Source: an uncultured Micropruina sp. (GTDB lineage Bacteria; Actinomycetota; Actinomycetes; Propionibacteriales; Propionibacteriaceae). Taken from it: 33,242 bases of DNA. Shown one piece after another: positions 23,457 through 31,430 of the stretch (its first letter is position 1; each line of letters opens with the position of its first letter). The stretch covers positions 1-33,242 of the forward strand of contig CALMIQ010000001.1 in NCBI GenBank assembly GCA_937863965.1, written 5' to 3'. The notes under the pieces are model-generated. The model ran no database searches. It was not told where the DNA came from and worked only from the letters and a program-made list of their open reading frames with translations. The position numbers were made by a program, and so were the translations under genes.

Positions 23457-26306
23457 TCAGCGGCCCATCAGCTCGAGCGCCGCCGCCAGCGCCGCCTTCG
23501 CCTCGTTCACCTTCGCCTGGTAGGTGGCCAGGTCGCCCTTGCGCAGCGCGGCGTCCGCGGCCACGAAGGCCTGCTGGGCCTTGTCCAGCTGGGCGACCGC
23601 CGCCGGGTTGTTCGGCTGCGCCGTCCCGGTCGGCCGCGCCGTCGGCGAGGCGGTACCGGACGGGGACGGCGACGGGCTGGCGCTGGGCTGCTCGCCGGTG
23701 TCCGCGCCCGCACTGCCGGCGAAGACCTCATCCAGCGCCTGCTGCAGGGTGTTCCCGATGCCCACGTGCGCGCCGAACCGGACCACCACGAACGCCAGCG
23801 CCGGATACGAACCGGTGTTGCCCTGACGCATCGTGTAGATCGGCGCCACGTACAGCAGGCCGTTGCCCATCGGCAGCGTCAGCAGGTTGCCGTAGGTCGC
23901 CGACGACGCGCCCTGGTTCAGGAACGGACGCAGCGTCTCGGCCACCTTCGGGTCGGTGTTGATCGCGTTGAACGTCTGGCCGGGCCCGTCGATCTGATGG
24001 GTGTCCGACATCCGCAGCACGCGCAGCTTGCCGTAGTCGGGGCTGGTCGCCTCCGCCACCACCGAGAGATAGCCGGCCAGGTTCGACCGGCCCCGCGGCA
24101 CGAAGACCGTGGTCTGGCTGAACACCGGGTTCTCGTCGCCCGGCCACTTGATGCTCAGGAAGTACGGCGGCTCCTTGGCGTCGGCGCTGGCCTTGACCGG
24201 GTCGTTCGGCACCTGCCACAGGTCGGACTGGGCGTACCAGGTGTACGGGTTGGTCATGTGGTAGCGGCCGAGGATTTCGCGCTGCACCTTGAACAGGTCC
24301 TCCGGGTAGCGCAGGTGGCTGCGCAGGTCGGCGCTGATCGCGCTCTTCGGCTGGACGGTGTCGGGGAAGGCCCGCGAGTAGGTCTGCAGGATCGGGTCGG
24401 CCTCGTCCCAGGCGTACAGCGTGACGGTGCCGTCGTAGGCGTCCACCACGGCCTTCACCGAGTTGCGGATGTAGTTGATGTTGGCGTCCACCTGGGCGCC
24501 CAGCACCCGCGACTGGGTGTCGGCGGCCGAGTTGCGCAGGTTCACCAGCTGGCTGTTCGGGTAGCTGCTCGAGGTGGTGTAGGCGTCGACGATCCACACC
24601 GTGCGGCCGTCCACCACCGCCGGGTAGATGTTGGAGTCGACGGTCAGCCAGGGCGCCACCTGCTGCACCCGCTCCTTCGGCGTCCGGTTGTAGAGGATCT
24701 TCGACTGGCTGTTCACCCGGTCGGTGAGCAGCAGGTTGATGTCCATGAACTTGGCCGAGTACAGCATCCGGTTGAGGGCGTTGCCGATCGGCACGCCGCC
24801 CTTGCCGGAGTACACGTTCGACCGGCCGTTCGGGGTGTCCAGCTCGATCGGGTCCTGGCCCTCCTCGCGTCCGACGATCGCGTACTGCGTGGACTGTTCG
24901 CCGAAGTAGATCCGCGATTCGTGGTCCTTCAGCTTGCCCACCGGGGGAATGTCGCGGACGATCCACTCGGGCTGGCCGTCGGTCTGGCGACGGTTGCCGT
25001 AGGCGATCACCAGGCCGTAGCCGTGGGTGTAGACGGTGTGGATGTTGTTCCAGTTCTGGTCGGGCAGGCCGCCCAGGTTCATCTCACGGGCCGCCACCAC
25101 CACGTCGGTCTCCTTGCCGTCGATGATGTAGCGGTCGACGTCGAGTGCCTCGGGGAAGGTGTAGTAGCCACGGACCTGCTGCAGCTGCTCATAGGTGGGG
25201 CCGATCACCGCCGGGTCCATCAGCCGGATGCCCGGCAGCGCCTCGGCGTCCGCCTTCAACTGGCCGGCCCGCACCTGGGTGACGGCCTCGTATTCGGTGA
25301 TCTCGGTGTCGTCGATCCCGAACGCCTGCCGCGTCATGTCGATGTGCCGCTGCATGTACGGGTTCTCTTTGTCCGGCTGGTTGGGCGCCACCACGAAGGA
25401 CTGCACGACGGCCGGGTAGATCAGGCTGAGGATCAACCCGGACACCACCATCAGCACCAGCGCGGCGGCCGGGTAGATGCCGCGCTTGATGATCGGGTTG
25501 GCGAAGAACAGTGCCGCGACCAGGAAGGAGATGACCGCCATCACCAGCTTGGCGCCGACCCGGGAGTGGTCGTCGGTGTAGTGCAGGCCGGTGAACAGCG
25601 TGCCCTGGGTGAGCAGCAGCGCGTAGCGGTCGAGCAGGTTCTGCAGCCCGTACAGCACGAGCAGGACGCCGGTCAGCATCGACAGGTGCACCCGTGCCGC
25701 CTGGGTGAGCTGCGGCCGTCCGGTGTTGCGGAGGACCCGCAGGCCGCCGGTGGCGAAGTGGACGACGATCGCGGCGATCAGGCTGAAGGCCACCGCGGTC
25801 AGCAGGAAGGACAGGAAGCTCTGCCACAGCGGCAGCTCGAAGACGTAGAACTTGTAGTCGAGGCTGAACACCGGATCGACCTGCCCGAACGGCACGGCGT
25901 TGATCCAGGCCAGCACCGGCAGCACCTCGGTGGTTGCCGACATGCCGGCCAGGATGCCCAGGGCCAGCGCGGGAACCAACACCGCGAACTTGCCGTTGTG
26001 CTCGAGCAGGCGGCGGTAGGCGTCCAGGACGGCGCTGTCGCCGGCCCGCCGGGCCGGCGGCCGGAGCCGGATCGCCAGCCACATGTTGCCGCCGACCAGC
26101 AGCGCCATCAGTGCGCCGATGCCGAGGAACAGTCCCACCCGGGTCCACAGTTCGGTCGAGAACACCACCCCGAAGCCGATCGAGTCGTACCACAGTTTGT
26201 CGGTCCACACCTGGGTGAAGACCGCGAACGCGATCAGCAGTGCGGCCGCGATACCGAAGGTCAGCAGCAGCGGCGATCGATGTTGGACACTTGCAGGCAG
26301 GCTCAC
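23457..26306 (-). CDS. UPF0182 family large membrane protein
   Basis: This 949-residue protein belongs to UPF0182 (COG1615), found across actinobacteria and cyanobacteria, with unknown function. About seven transmembrane segments occupy the first 310 residues. A long extracytoplasmic part follows, with conserved stretches such as QAFGID, VAAREMNLGGLPDQNWNNIHTVYTHG and YTWYAQSDLWQVPNDP. The tail has a Ser/Pro/Thr-rich linker (residues about 870-905) and a C-terminal helix rich in Ala and Lys. Length is normal. GTG 26306 has GAGGAG seven bases upstream. It ends the PDZ-PPA1309-UPF0182 operon, an order also seen around Rv3193c-Rv3194c. Confidence 0.93.
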   Translation of the reverse strand: MSLPASVQHRSPLLLTFGIAAALLIAFAVFTQVWTDKLWYDSIGFGVVFSTELWTRVGLFLGIGALMALLVGGNMWLAIRLRPPARRAGDSAVLDAYRRLLEHNGKFAVLVPALALGILAGMSATTEVLPVLAWINAVPFGQVDPVFSLDYKFYVFELPLWQSFLSFLLTAVAFSLIAAIVVHFATGGLRVLRNTGRPQLTQAARVHLSMLTGVLLVLYGLQNLLDRYALLLTQGTLFTGLHYTDDHSRVGAKLVMAVISFLVAALFFANPIIKRGIYPAAALVLMVVSGLILSLIYPAVVQSFVVAPNQPDKENPYMQRHIDMTRQAFGIDDTEITEYEAVTQVRAGQLKADAEALPGIRLMDPAVIGPTYEQLQQVRGYYTFPEALDVDRYIIDGKETDVVVAAREMNLGGLPDQNWNNIHTVYTHGYGLVIAYGNRRQTDGQPEWIVRDIPPVGKLKDHESRIYFGEQSTQYAIVGREEGQDPIELDTPNGRSNVYSGKGGVPIGNALNRMLYSAKFMDINLLLTDRVNSQSKILYNRTPKERVQQVAPWLTVDSNIYPAVVDGRTVWIVDAYTTSSSYPNSQLVNLRNSAADTQSRVLGAQVDANINYIRNSVKAVVDAYDGTVTLYAWDEADPILQTYSRAFPDTVQPKSAISADLRSHLRYPEDLFKVQREILGRYHMTNPYTWYAQSDLWQVPNDPVKASADAKEPPYFLSIKWPGDENPVFSQTTVFVPRGRSNLAGYLSVVAEATSPDYGKLRVLRMSDTHQIDGPGQTFNAINTDPKVAETLRPFLNQGASSATYGNLLTLPMGNGLLYVAPIYTMRQGNTGSYPALAFVVVRFGAHVGIGNTLQQALDEVFAGSAGADTGEQPSASPSPSPSGTASPTARPTGTAQPNNPAAVAQLDKAQQAFVAADAALRKGDLATYQAKVNEAKAALAAALELMGR

Positions 26307-26327
26307 GCGGGGTCTCCTCGGTCGGTG

Positions 26328-26855
26328 TCAATCCAATGTACGTGCCAGTGCGGACGCCAACCCGGGAACCAGGTCGGCGCCGGAAAGAAGTTCGTCGGGA
26401 TGGCTCCTGACCCGGGCCACGCCGAAGGCGTCGCCGGAGCGCAGCGCCCCGACGACCACCCGGATCTCCTCGCGGGCCGGATGGGTCCTGACCTGCTCGG
26501 ACGCCGCGGCGCCGGCGGCCAGCCCGGCCTCGGCATCGCCCGGCAGGAAGAGGCGTTCCAGGCTGAGCGCGACGCCCGCGACCGTGGGCGGCCAGGCGAT
26601 CCGGGCGAGCGCCTCACCCAGGTCGGCGGCGCCGCTGAAGCCCTCCTGCTCGATCGCCGAGAACTGGTCGGGTCGAGGCTCGGTGCCGCCGGTCAGGTGC
26701 TCGGCGAGTTGCGGTTCGGCGGCGATCAGCTCGGCGGTGGGCACCAGCGCGAACAGCCGGGCCGGCTGATCCCAGCCCAGGTTCGCGACGTGGCGCTCGA
26801 TCTCCAGCAAGGCGGCGACCAGCGCATCGGGGACCGGTGCGTCGGAGGGACTCAC
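26328..26855 (-). CDS. PPA1309 family protein
   Basis: This 175-residue soluble protein matches the actinobacterial PPA1309 family, whose function is unknown. Recognisable features are ALLEIERHVANLGWDQPARLFALVPTAEL at the N-terminus, the central LARIAWPPTVAGVALSLERLFLP, and the C-terminal REEIRVVVGALRSGDAFGVARVR. GTG 26855 is chosen because it overlaps the PDZ-protease stop in a GTGA arrangement and AGGGG lies just upstream; GTG 26861 would add two residues. The UPF0182 gene follows after 21 bases. Confidence 0.88.
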   Translation of the reverse strand: MSPSDAPVPDALVAALLEIERHVANLGWDQPARLFALVPTAELIAAEPQLAEHLTGGTEPRPDQFSAIEQEGFSGAADLGEALARIAWPPTVAGVALSLERLFLPGDAEAGLAAGAAASEQVRTHPAREEIRVVVGALRSGDAFGVARVRSHPDELLSGADLVPGLASALARTLD

Positions 26856-27901
26856 GAACACCCCTTCACCGCGGCGGCGCGCGCCGGATCCTTCAGGTCC
26901 TCAAGGGCCGCGATGGCCTCGGACAGGGTGGCCACCCGCACCAGCTGTACCGGCGTGGACAGGCCCCGGACGTCGGGGCAGTTGTCGGCGGGCACCAGGA
27001 ACACCGTCGCTCCTGCCCCCTCGGCGCCGGCCACCTTCTCCTGGATGCCGCCGATCGCGCCGACGGTGCCGTCGCCGCTGATCGTGCCGGTGCCCGCGAT
27101 CGACCGGCCGGCGGTCAGGTCGTCGGGAGAGACCAGGTCGTAGACGGCCAGCGCGAACATCAGGCCCGCGCTGGGTCCGCCGATATCGGGATTGATCCGG
27201 AAGGTCACCCGGGGCGTGTAGGAGTAGCCGATGTCCAGGTTGATGCCGACCACGGGCTGCGAGGCGTTGGCGTTCGACGCCGCGGTCGTGATCGGAACGG
27301 TCAGCTCCTGCCGGCTGCGCAGGATGGTGAAGGTGACCGCCTCGCCCACGGCGTGCCGGGTGATCGCGGCCCGGACGTCGTCGGTGCTGCCGACCACCTT
27401 GTCGTCGACCCGCAGGATGAAGTCGCCGGGCTCGAGCTTGCCGTCGGCAGGGCTGCCGTTGGACACGCCGATCACCATCGGATACTCGACGACCTTCTCG
27501 CCGGCCGCCCGCAGCGCCGCCGCGACGGCCGCCGACTGGGAGTTATCCATCATCTGGACCTCACGGGCGCGGATCTCGTCCACGCTGACGCCGGCCGGGT
27601 AGACCGCCTCGCGGGGCAGCACCTCGCGAGCCGAGAGCCAGTAGGACAGCAGAGCCTCGGGCAGGGTCAGCTGGCTGTCGACGCGGGTCACCGAGACGGT
27701 GGTCAGCCGCAGCTGGCCGGTGGTGGGGTGGGTCGCGATGCCCTGGACGTCGACGCGGGGCTGGCCGTCCACCGGCTCGAAGAGGTTCACCGTCGCCCCC
27801 GGAGACCAGCTCACGAACGGGACCGGCACCAGGGACACGACCGCCGCCAGGGCCACGAACAGCAGAGCCGAGACGGCGGCCGTCCAGGTCTGCTTGGTCA
27901 C
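26852..27901 (-). CDS. PDZ and Lon-like (S16) membrane-anchored serine protease, YlbL type
   Basis: The 349-residue protein has one N-terminal transmembrane helix (about residues 8-28), a PDZ domain (about 125-205; GVSNGSPADGKLEPGDFILRVDDKVVG), and a C-terminal Lon-type proteolytic domain. The catalytic dyad is Ser244 in GGPSAGL and Lys289 in GIQEKVAGA. It acts on the outer face of the membrane; targets are unknown. The start is GTG 27901, with TAGGGT (27913-27908) six bases before it and no ribosome site, so the message is probably leaderless. It heads the operon with PPA1309 and UPF0182. Confidence 0.93.
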   Translation of the reverse strand: MTKQTWTAAVSALLFVALAAVVSLVPVPFVSWSPGATVNLFEPVDGQPRVDVQGIATHPTTGQLRLTTVSVTRVDSQLTLPEALLSYWLSAREVLPREAVYPAGVSVDEIRAREVQMMDNSQSAAVAAALRAAGEKVVEYPMVIGVSNGSPADGKLEPGDFILRVDDKVVGSTDDVRAAITRHAVGEAVTFTILRSRQELTVPITTAASNANASQPVVGINLDIGYSYTPRVTFRINPDIGGPSAGLMFALAVYDLVSPDDLTAGRSIAGTGTISGDGTVGAIGGIQEKVAGAEGAGATVFLVPADNCPDVRGLSTPVQLVRVATLSEAIAALEDLKDPARAAAVKGCS

Positions 27902-27967
27902 GGTTCGACCCTACCGGAGGAATCCCGCCCGCCCCGGCTCCCACCGCCTTGCCGGGTGCGGGACAAT
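27902..27967. promoter_or_regulatory. Divergent promoters of the PDZ protease and DUF2342 genes
   Basis: Minus strand: TAGGGT (27913-27908) lies six bases from the GTG at 27901. Plus strand: GACAAT (27962-27967) would start transcription near 27974, giving a leader of about 60 bases that carries AGGAG before the ATG at 28033. Confidence 0.5.
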
Positions 27968-28032
27968 GGTGGGGTGTGGCGAGCCGGTCCACCGGCCCGC
28001 ATGTCCCGACCCTCGACCTCAGGAGCCCATCC

Positions 28033-29376
28033 ATGGCCACCGACCCGGACCTCCCCGACGACGGCGAGCAGCCGCCCGAGGAGAACCCGCTGGCCCAATT
28101 CCTCGCCCAGTTCGGCATCACCCCCGGCCCGGACGGCGAGTTCGACATGGCCGCCCTCACCCAGCGCCTGCAGGCGGTGATGGCGCAGTTCCAGACCCAG
28201 ATGGCCGGTTTCGGGCCGACCGATTCCGGCAGCGGGATGAACTGGACGTTCACCAAGGACATCGCCCGCCGCGTCACCGCGTCGCTGGGTGCCGATCAGA
28301 CGCCGACCGCCGCCCAGGCCGGCCAGGTGCGCGACGCCGCCGGCCTGGCCGACCTGTGGCTGGACGAGGCGATCGGCTTCCCACGGCTGAGCGCACCCGC
28401 CGTGGCGTGGAGCCGGGCCGAGTGGGTGGAGGGCACCTTCGAGACCTGGCGCAAGCTCAGCAACCCGATCGTCACCAGCCTGTCGGCGGCGCTCGGGGCG
28501 CTGATGTCGCGCGAGGCGGGTCCGGGCGAGGAGTTCATGAAGCCCATGGTGCGGGCCGCCGCGTCCGGCATGTTCGCCGCCCAGGTCGGGCAGTCGCTGG
28601 GCAGCCTGGCCACCGAGGTGTTGAGCGTCAGCGACATCGGCCTGCCGCTGGGCGCCAGGCCCCAGGTCGCGCTGCTGCCGACCAACATCGAGGCGTTCGG
28701 GGCCGAGCTGGAGACGGTGACGGCCGCCGACGTGCTGCTCTTCCTCGCGTTGCGCGAGACCGCCCGGCAGCGGCTCTTCGCCGCGGTCGGCTGGCTGGGC
28801 CCGCAACTGCATGCGCTGGTCGAGCACTACGCGCGCGACATCACCATCGACACCTCGGCGCTGGAGCAGGCGATCGAACAGCAGCTGAGCGACGCGATGA
28901 GCGCCGAGGCGCTGGAGCGGGCCGGCCAGACGCTGGCCGGCAAGCTGTTCGAACCCGCCGTCACCCCCGAGCAGGCCGAGGTGCTGGAGCGCCTGGAGAC
29001 CCTGCTGGCCCTGGTCGAGGGCTGGGTGGACGAGGTGGTCGGCCACACGATGAGCCGCTGGATGCCGAACGGGGCCGCGCTGACCGAAATCGTCCGCCGC
29101 CGCCGGGCCGCCGGCGGACCGGCCGAGAGCGCCCTGAAATCCCTGGTCGGGCTGGAACTGCGGCCGCGCCGCACCCGGGACGCGGCGAACCTGTGGGCGG
29201 CCGTCCGAGCCACCCGCGGCGCACAGGCCCGCGACGACGCCTGGCATCACCCCGACCTGATCCCGACCTCGGCCGACCTGGACGACCCGCTGGGCTACGC
29301 CGAGCACGGGCACGTCAACGCCCCCGACGAACTGGACGCCGAGCTGGCCAAGCTGCTCGACCAGGAGGGTCAGTAG
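28033..29376 (+). CDS. DUF2342 (zincin_2-like) protein, putative hydrolase
   Basis: This 447-residue soluble protein belongs to the actinobacterial DUF2342/TIGR03624-type family, annotated as putative hydrolase or zincin-like. Family features are the acidic N-terminus PEENPLAQFLAQFG, WTFTKDIARRV, LWLDEAIGFP, ALRETARQRLFAAVGWLGPQL and LLALVEGWVDEVVGHTM. No HExxH motif is visible, so peptidase activity is doubtful. AGGAG lies seven bases before ATG 28033. The equivalent gene in M. tuberculosis (Rv3195) also sits beside the PDZ protease gene. It overlaps the convergent metallopeptidase by seven bases. Confidence 0.88.
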   Translation: MATDPDLPDDGEQPPEENPLAQFLAQFGITPGPDGEFDMAALTQRLQAVMAQFQTQMAGFGPTDSGSGMNWTFTKDIARRVTASLGADQTPTAAQAGQVRDAAGLADLWLDEAIGFPRLSAPAVAWSRAEWVEGTFETWRKLSNPIVTSLSAALGALMSREAGPGEEFMKPMVRAAASGMFAAQVGQSLGSLATEVLSVSDIGLPLGARPQVALLPTNIEAFGAELETVTAADVLLFLALRETARQRLFAAVGWLGPQLHALVEHYARDITIDTSALEQAIEQQLSDAMSAEALERAGQTLAGKLFEPAVTPEQAEVLERLETLLALVEGWVDEVVGHTMSRWMPNGAALTEIVRRRRAAGGPAESALKSLVGLELRPRRTRDAANLWAAVRATRGAQARDDAWHHPDLIPTSADLDDPLGYAEHGHVNAPDELDAELAKLLDQEGQ

Positions 29377-29900
29377 GCGAGATCGGGCAGGCCCTGGGCG
29401 CTGGTCCAGCCCTCCAGGAAGCCCTTCGCCCGCTCGGCCTCGGGATAGCGCGCCACCAATTCGTGGAAGCGGGCGGAGTGGGTGCGTTCCAGCAGGTGGG
29501 CCAGTTCGTGGACCAGCACGTAGTCGGCGACCCAGTCGGGCATCGACTGGAGCCGGTCGGAGACCCGGATCTCGCCGGTGGCGGTGGTACAGGAACCCCA
29601 GCGTTGCCGCTGCCGCGACGACCAGCTCACGCTGAGTGCCGGGGTCGGCTGACCGGGTTCGACCAGGTAGCGGGCGAACAGGGCCTCGGCGCGCGCGGTC
29701 AGTGCGGCGTCCGCGGCGGGTGGACGCCGGCCGGCCTCGTGCTCCAGAAAGCGGGAGACGAAGCCGGGGATCAGCTCCCGCTCCTGCTTCGCCGTCATTC
29801 GGGCGGGCACCACCACGACCAGCGTGCCGGCCTCGCGGACGATGCCCATCGTCGTCCGCCGCCGCGCGCTGCGCCGCACCACATAGTGTTCCGAAGCCAT
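29370..29900 (-). CDS. YgjP/WLM-type zinc metallopeptidase
   Basis: This 176-residue protein carries the zinc motif in VLVHELAHLLERTHSARFHEL, that is HELAH followed by a third ligand His, as in YgjP/DUF45 metallopeptidases. RQRWGSCTTATGEIRVSDRL upstream is the family's conserved WGSC region. No signal peptide is present. ATG 29900 (MASEHYVVRRS) is chosen because TAGGCT (29913-29908) lies seven bases upstream and no ribosome site exists; a longer frame to 29969 has no support. Substrate unknown. Confidence 0.9.
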   Translation of the reverse strand: MASEHYVVRRSARRRTTMGIVREAGTLVVVVPARMTAKQERELIPGFVSRFLEHEAGRRPPAADAALTARAEALFARYLVEPGQPTPALSVSWSSRQRQRWGSCTTATGEIRVSDRLQSMPDWVADYVLVHELAHLLERTHSARFHELVARYPEAERAKGFLEGWTSAQGLPDLAY

Positions 29901-30058
29901 GACGAGGAGCCTAACCGGCGGCACCGACAAGAACTGGGCGCCGTGTTGACCACCCGCCGCGTGCCCCACTAGCGTCTGACCGACGGGGCCCTCCGGTCAC
30001 TCCGCTCGCAGGGGAAGGCAAGCGGACGCCGCGAGGGCCTCGTTTCCGCCCGAAACCC

Positions 30059-30082
30059 GTCCGTCCGGGCGTCCGGACGGAC
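30059..30082. repeat. Perfect inverted repeat, 10-base arms
   Basis: GTCCGTCCGG and CCGGACGGAC are exact complements around a GCGT loop. The repeat lies in the 282-base intergenic stretch 29901-30182, upstream of the DUF5679 gene; TATGCT at 30120-30125 is a possible -10 between them. No T-run follows, so it may be an operator or a processing hairpin. Apart from these I see nothing else in the stretch. Confidence 0.6.
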
Positions 30083-30182
30083 ACGCCACCCGCTGCGCAG
30101 CGCACCGGTGTGGGTACCGTATGCTGAACCGGCAAGCCGCGCTGTGATCGCTGCCAGCGCACCTATCAATAGGAGGAATAAC

Positions 30183-30344
30183 GTGGCCGACGACACCTAC
30201 AGCGGTTCGTTCTACTGCGTGAAGTGCAAGGACCATCGCGACGCCACGGGCGACGTGACGGTCAACGCGAAGGGAACCCGGATCGCCAAGGCCAAGTGCC
30301 CCGTTTGTGGGACCAACCTGACCCGCTTCCTGCCCAAGGCCTGA
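30183..30344 (+). CDS. Small zinc-ribbon protein, DUF5679
   Basis: This 53-residue protein has two CxxC knuckles, YCVKCK at residues 11-16 and CPVCG near residue 40, which would bind one zinc. Between them is a beta-rich segment GDVTVNAKGTRIAKAK. It matches DUF5679, a family of short actinobacterial proteins of unknown role, possibly nucleic-acid-linked because of its basic charge. GTG 30183 follows a strong AGGAGG by six bases, suggesting efficient translation. A perfect 12-base-pair hairpin follows the stop. Confidence 0.85.
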   Translation: MADDTYSGSFYCVKCKDHRDATGDVTVNAKGTRIAKAKCPVCGTNLTRFLPKA

Positions 30345-30354
30345 AGTCCCGCAC

Positions 30355-30382
30355 GAGCGCCGCACCTCCGGGTGCGGCGCTC
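30355..30382 (+). terminator. Strong hairpin after the DUF5679 gene
   Basis: GAGCGCCGCACC and GGTGCGGCGCTC pair perfectly around a TCCG loop, starting 10 bases after the DUF5679 stop codon. There is no T-run, so it is either a GC-rich terminator of the type common in actinobacteria or a 3'-end stabilising hairpin. Confidence 0.7.
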
Positions 30383-30435
30383 CTGCATGTCCGGCCCCGC
30401 TGGCCTCTGGGACGGGAGTGACGGATGGGGATCGG

Positions 30436-30468
30436 GGTGTTGTCCGTTGCGGGCTCGGTGTTGTCCGT
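30436..30468. repeat. 12-base direct repeat, 21-base period
   Basis: GGTGTTGTCCGT occurs at 30436-30447 and again at 30457-30468. The 21-base period equals two helical turns, so both copies face the same side of DNA. They lie 49 bases before the ThiF-like gene and may bind a regulator. Confidence 0.55.
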
Positions 30469-30516
30469 CGATCGCCGACCGCTGACCTCGGACGCCGGGT
30501 CGGCAACGATGGCCGG

Positions 30517-31395
30517 GTGAGCGAGCCGCCCGGCGACCGATGGCAACTTCGTTGCCCCTGGCCCGTGCTGTGGCGTCCGGACGGCGTGCTCCAGCTGGGT
30601 CTCGAACGGCCGGCCGGCCTGCTGCTCGGGCGCCTGCCCCGGGCCGCCGGCGGCGTCGTGGAGGCGCTGCACCAACCGTGCCCGGACCAACGGTTGTGGC
30701 GGCTCGCGGGGCCCGCCGCCACGGACTGGCTGCCCGGGTTGCTCGGCACCCTGCGACGGGCGGGCCTGCTCCGCCCGGCCCGTCCGGGTTCCGGGCAGGT
30801 CGCGTTGATCGGCTCCGGACGCCTCACGCTGCTGATCGCCCAGCTGTTCCTGGCCTCCGCCGAGGGGCACCTCCGGGTGATCTGGCCGGGCAGTTCGGCC
30901 CCGCCGGACGCCCTTGCCGGGATGCAGCGGCGCCACCCCGGACGCGTCGGGTTCGGCGGTCACCTCGACGCGGGCGCCGCCGGCGCGGACCTCGCCGTGA
31001 TCGTCGCGCAGGCGCCGGAACCGGATCGCTCCGTGGTGCGGCAGGCCGGTGACCGGCCCCATCTCGTGGTCCGCGGCAGCGACCTGGGGGTGAGCGTGGG
31101 ACCGCTGGTCGTCCCGGGTCGCACCGCGTGCCTGCGCTGCGAGGATCTGCATCGCACCGACCGCGACCCGGCCTGGCCCCGGCTGCTGGTCCAGCTGAGC
31201 CGCCCCCGCCTCCGCGCGCCGCGACCGGCCCGGGAGCACTGGGCTGCGGGCGCCGCGGCCCTGCACGTCGCCGGCTGGCTCGCCGGCGAGCTGCCCGACT
31301 CGCTCGGCGCCGCCCTCGAGCTGGACGCCGGCGGTGCGCTCCGCGTCCGGGCGCTGCGGCCGCACCCCGGTTGCGGGTGCGGGGCGACCAGCTGA
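30517..31395 (+). CDS. ThiF/E1-like protein, cyclodehydratase-type (TOMM leader-binding-like)
   Basis: The 292-residue protein looks like the E1-like partner of TOMM/RiPP cyclodehydratases. Residues 1-90 form a winged-helix-like region (PWPVLWRPDGVLQLGLERPAG...LGTLRRAGLL). The Rossmann part has a reduced nucleotide loop VALIGSGRLT (95-104), not the full GxGGxG of active E1 enzymes. PGRTACLRCEDLHRTDRDPAWP holds Cys205 and Cys208, and Cys286 and Cys288 near the end complete a likely zinc site. No YcaO gene or precursor peptide is visible here. The start GTG 30517 has AACGAT six bases upstream. Orthologues sit beside ABC1 kinase genes in many actinobacteria (compare Rv3196-Rv3197). Confidence 0.72.
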   Translation: MSEPPGDRWQLRCPWPVLWRPDGVLQLGLERPAGLLLGRLPRAAGGVVEALHQPCPDQRLWRLAGPAATDWLPGLLGTLRRAGLLRPARPGSGQVALIGSGRLTLLIAQLFLASAEGHLRVIWPGSSAPPDALAGMQRRHPGRVGFGGHLDAGAAGADLAVIVAQAPEPDRSVVRQAGDRPHLVVRGSDLGVSVGPLVVPGRTACLRCEDLHRTDRDPAWPRLLVQLSRPRLRAPRPAREHWAAGAAALHVAGWLAGELPDSLGAALELDAGGALRVRALRPHPGCGCGATS

Positions 31396-31418
31396 GTGGG
31401 GCGTTCGGCGTCCGTTGG

Positions 31419-31430
31419 CACAATGGCGCC
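31419..31430 (+). promoter_or_regulatory. -10 element of a leaderless ABC1-kinase transcript
   Basis: CACAAT (31419-31424) is followed by six bases and the ATG at 31431. No Shine-Dalgarno sequence is present, so transcription probably starts at or next to the A of the start codon. Confidence 0.5.

Noticed and set aside
27902-27916. GGTTCGACCCTACC resembling a tRNA T-loop
   Set aside because: No acceptor, anticodon or D-arm surrounds it, and it is explained by the TAGGGT promoter of the PDZ protease gene on the other strand.
28740-28800. Loss of zinc ligands in the DUF2342 protein
   Set aside because: No HExxH is visible, but many family members as I recall them read REAARQRLF here, so this is probably normal for the family rather than a lesion.
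29905-29915. GAGCCTAACC resembling an iron box
   Set aside because: Only a half site; the other arm does not match, and the gene is a peptidase with no iron context. TAGGCT is better read as its -10 element.
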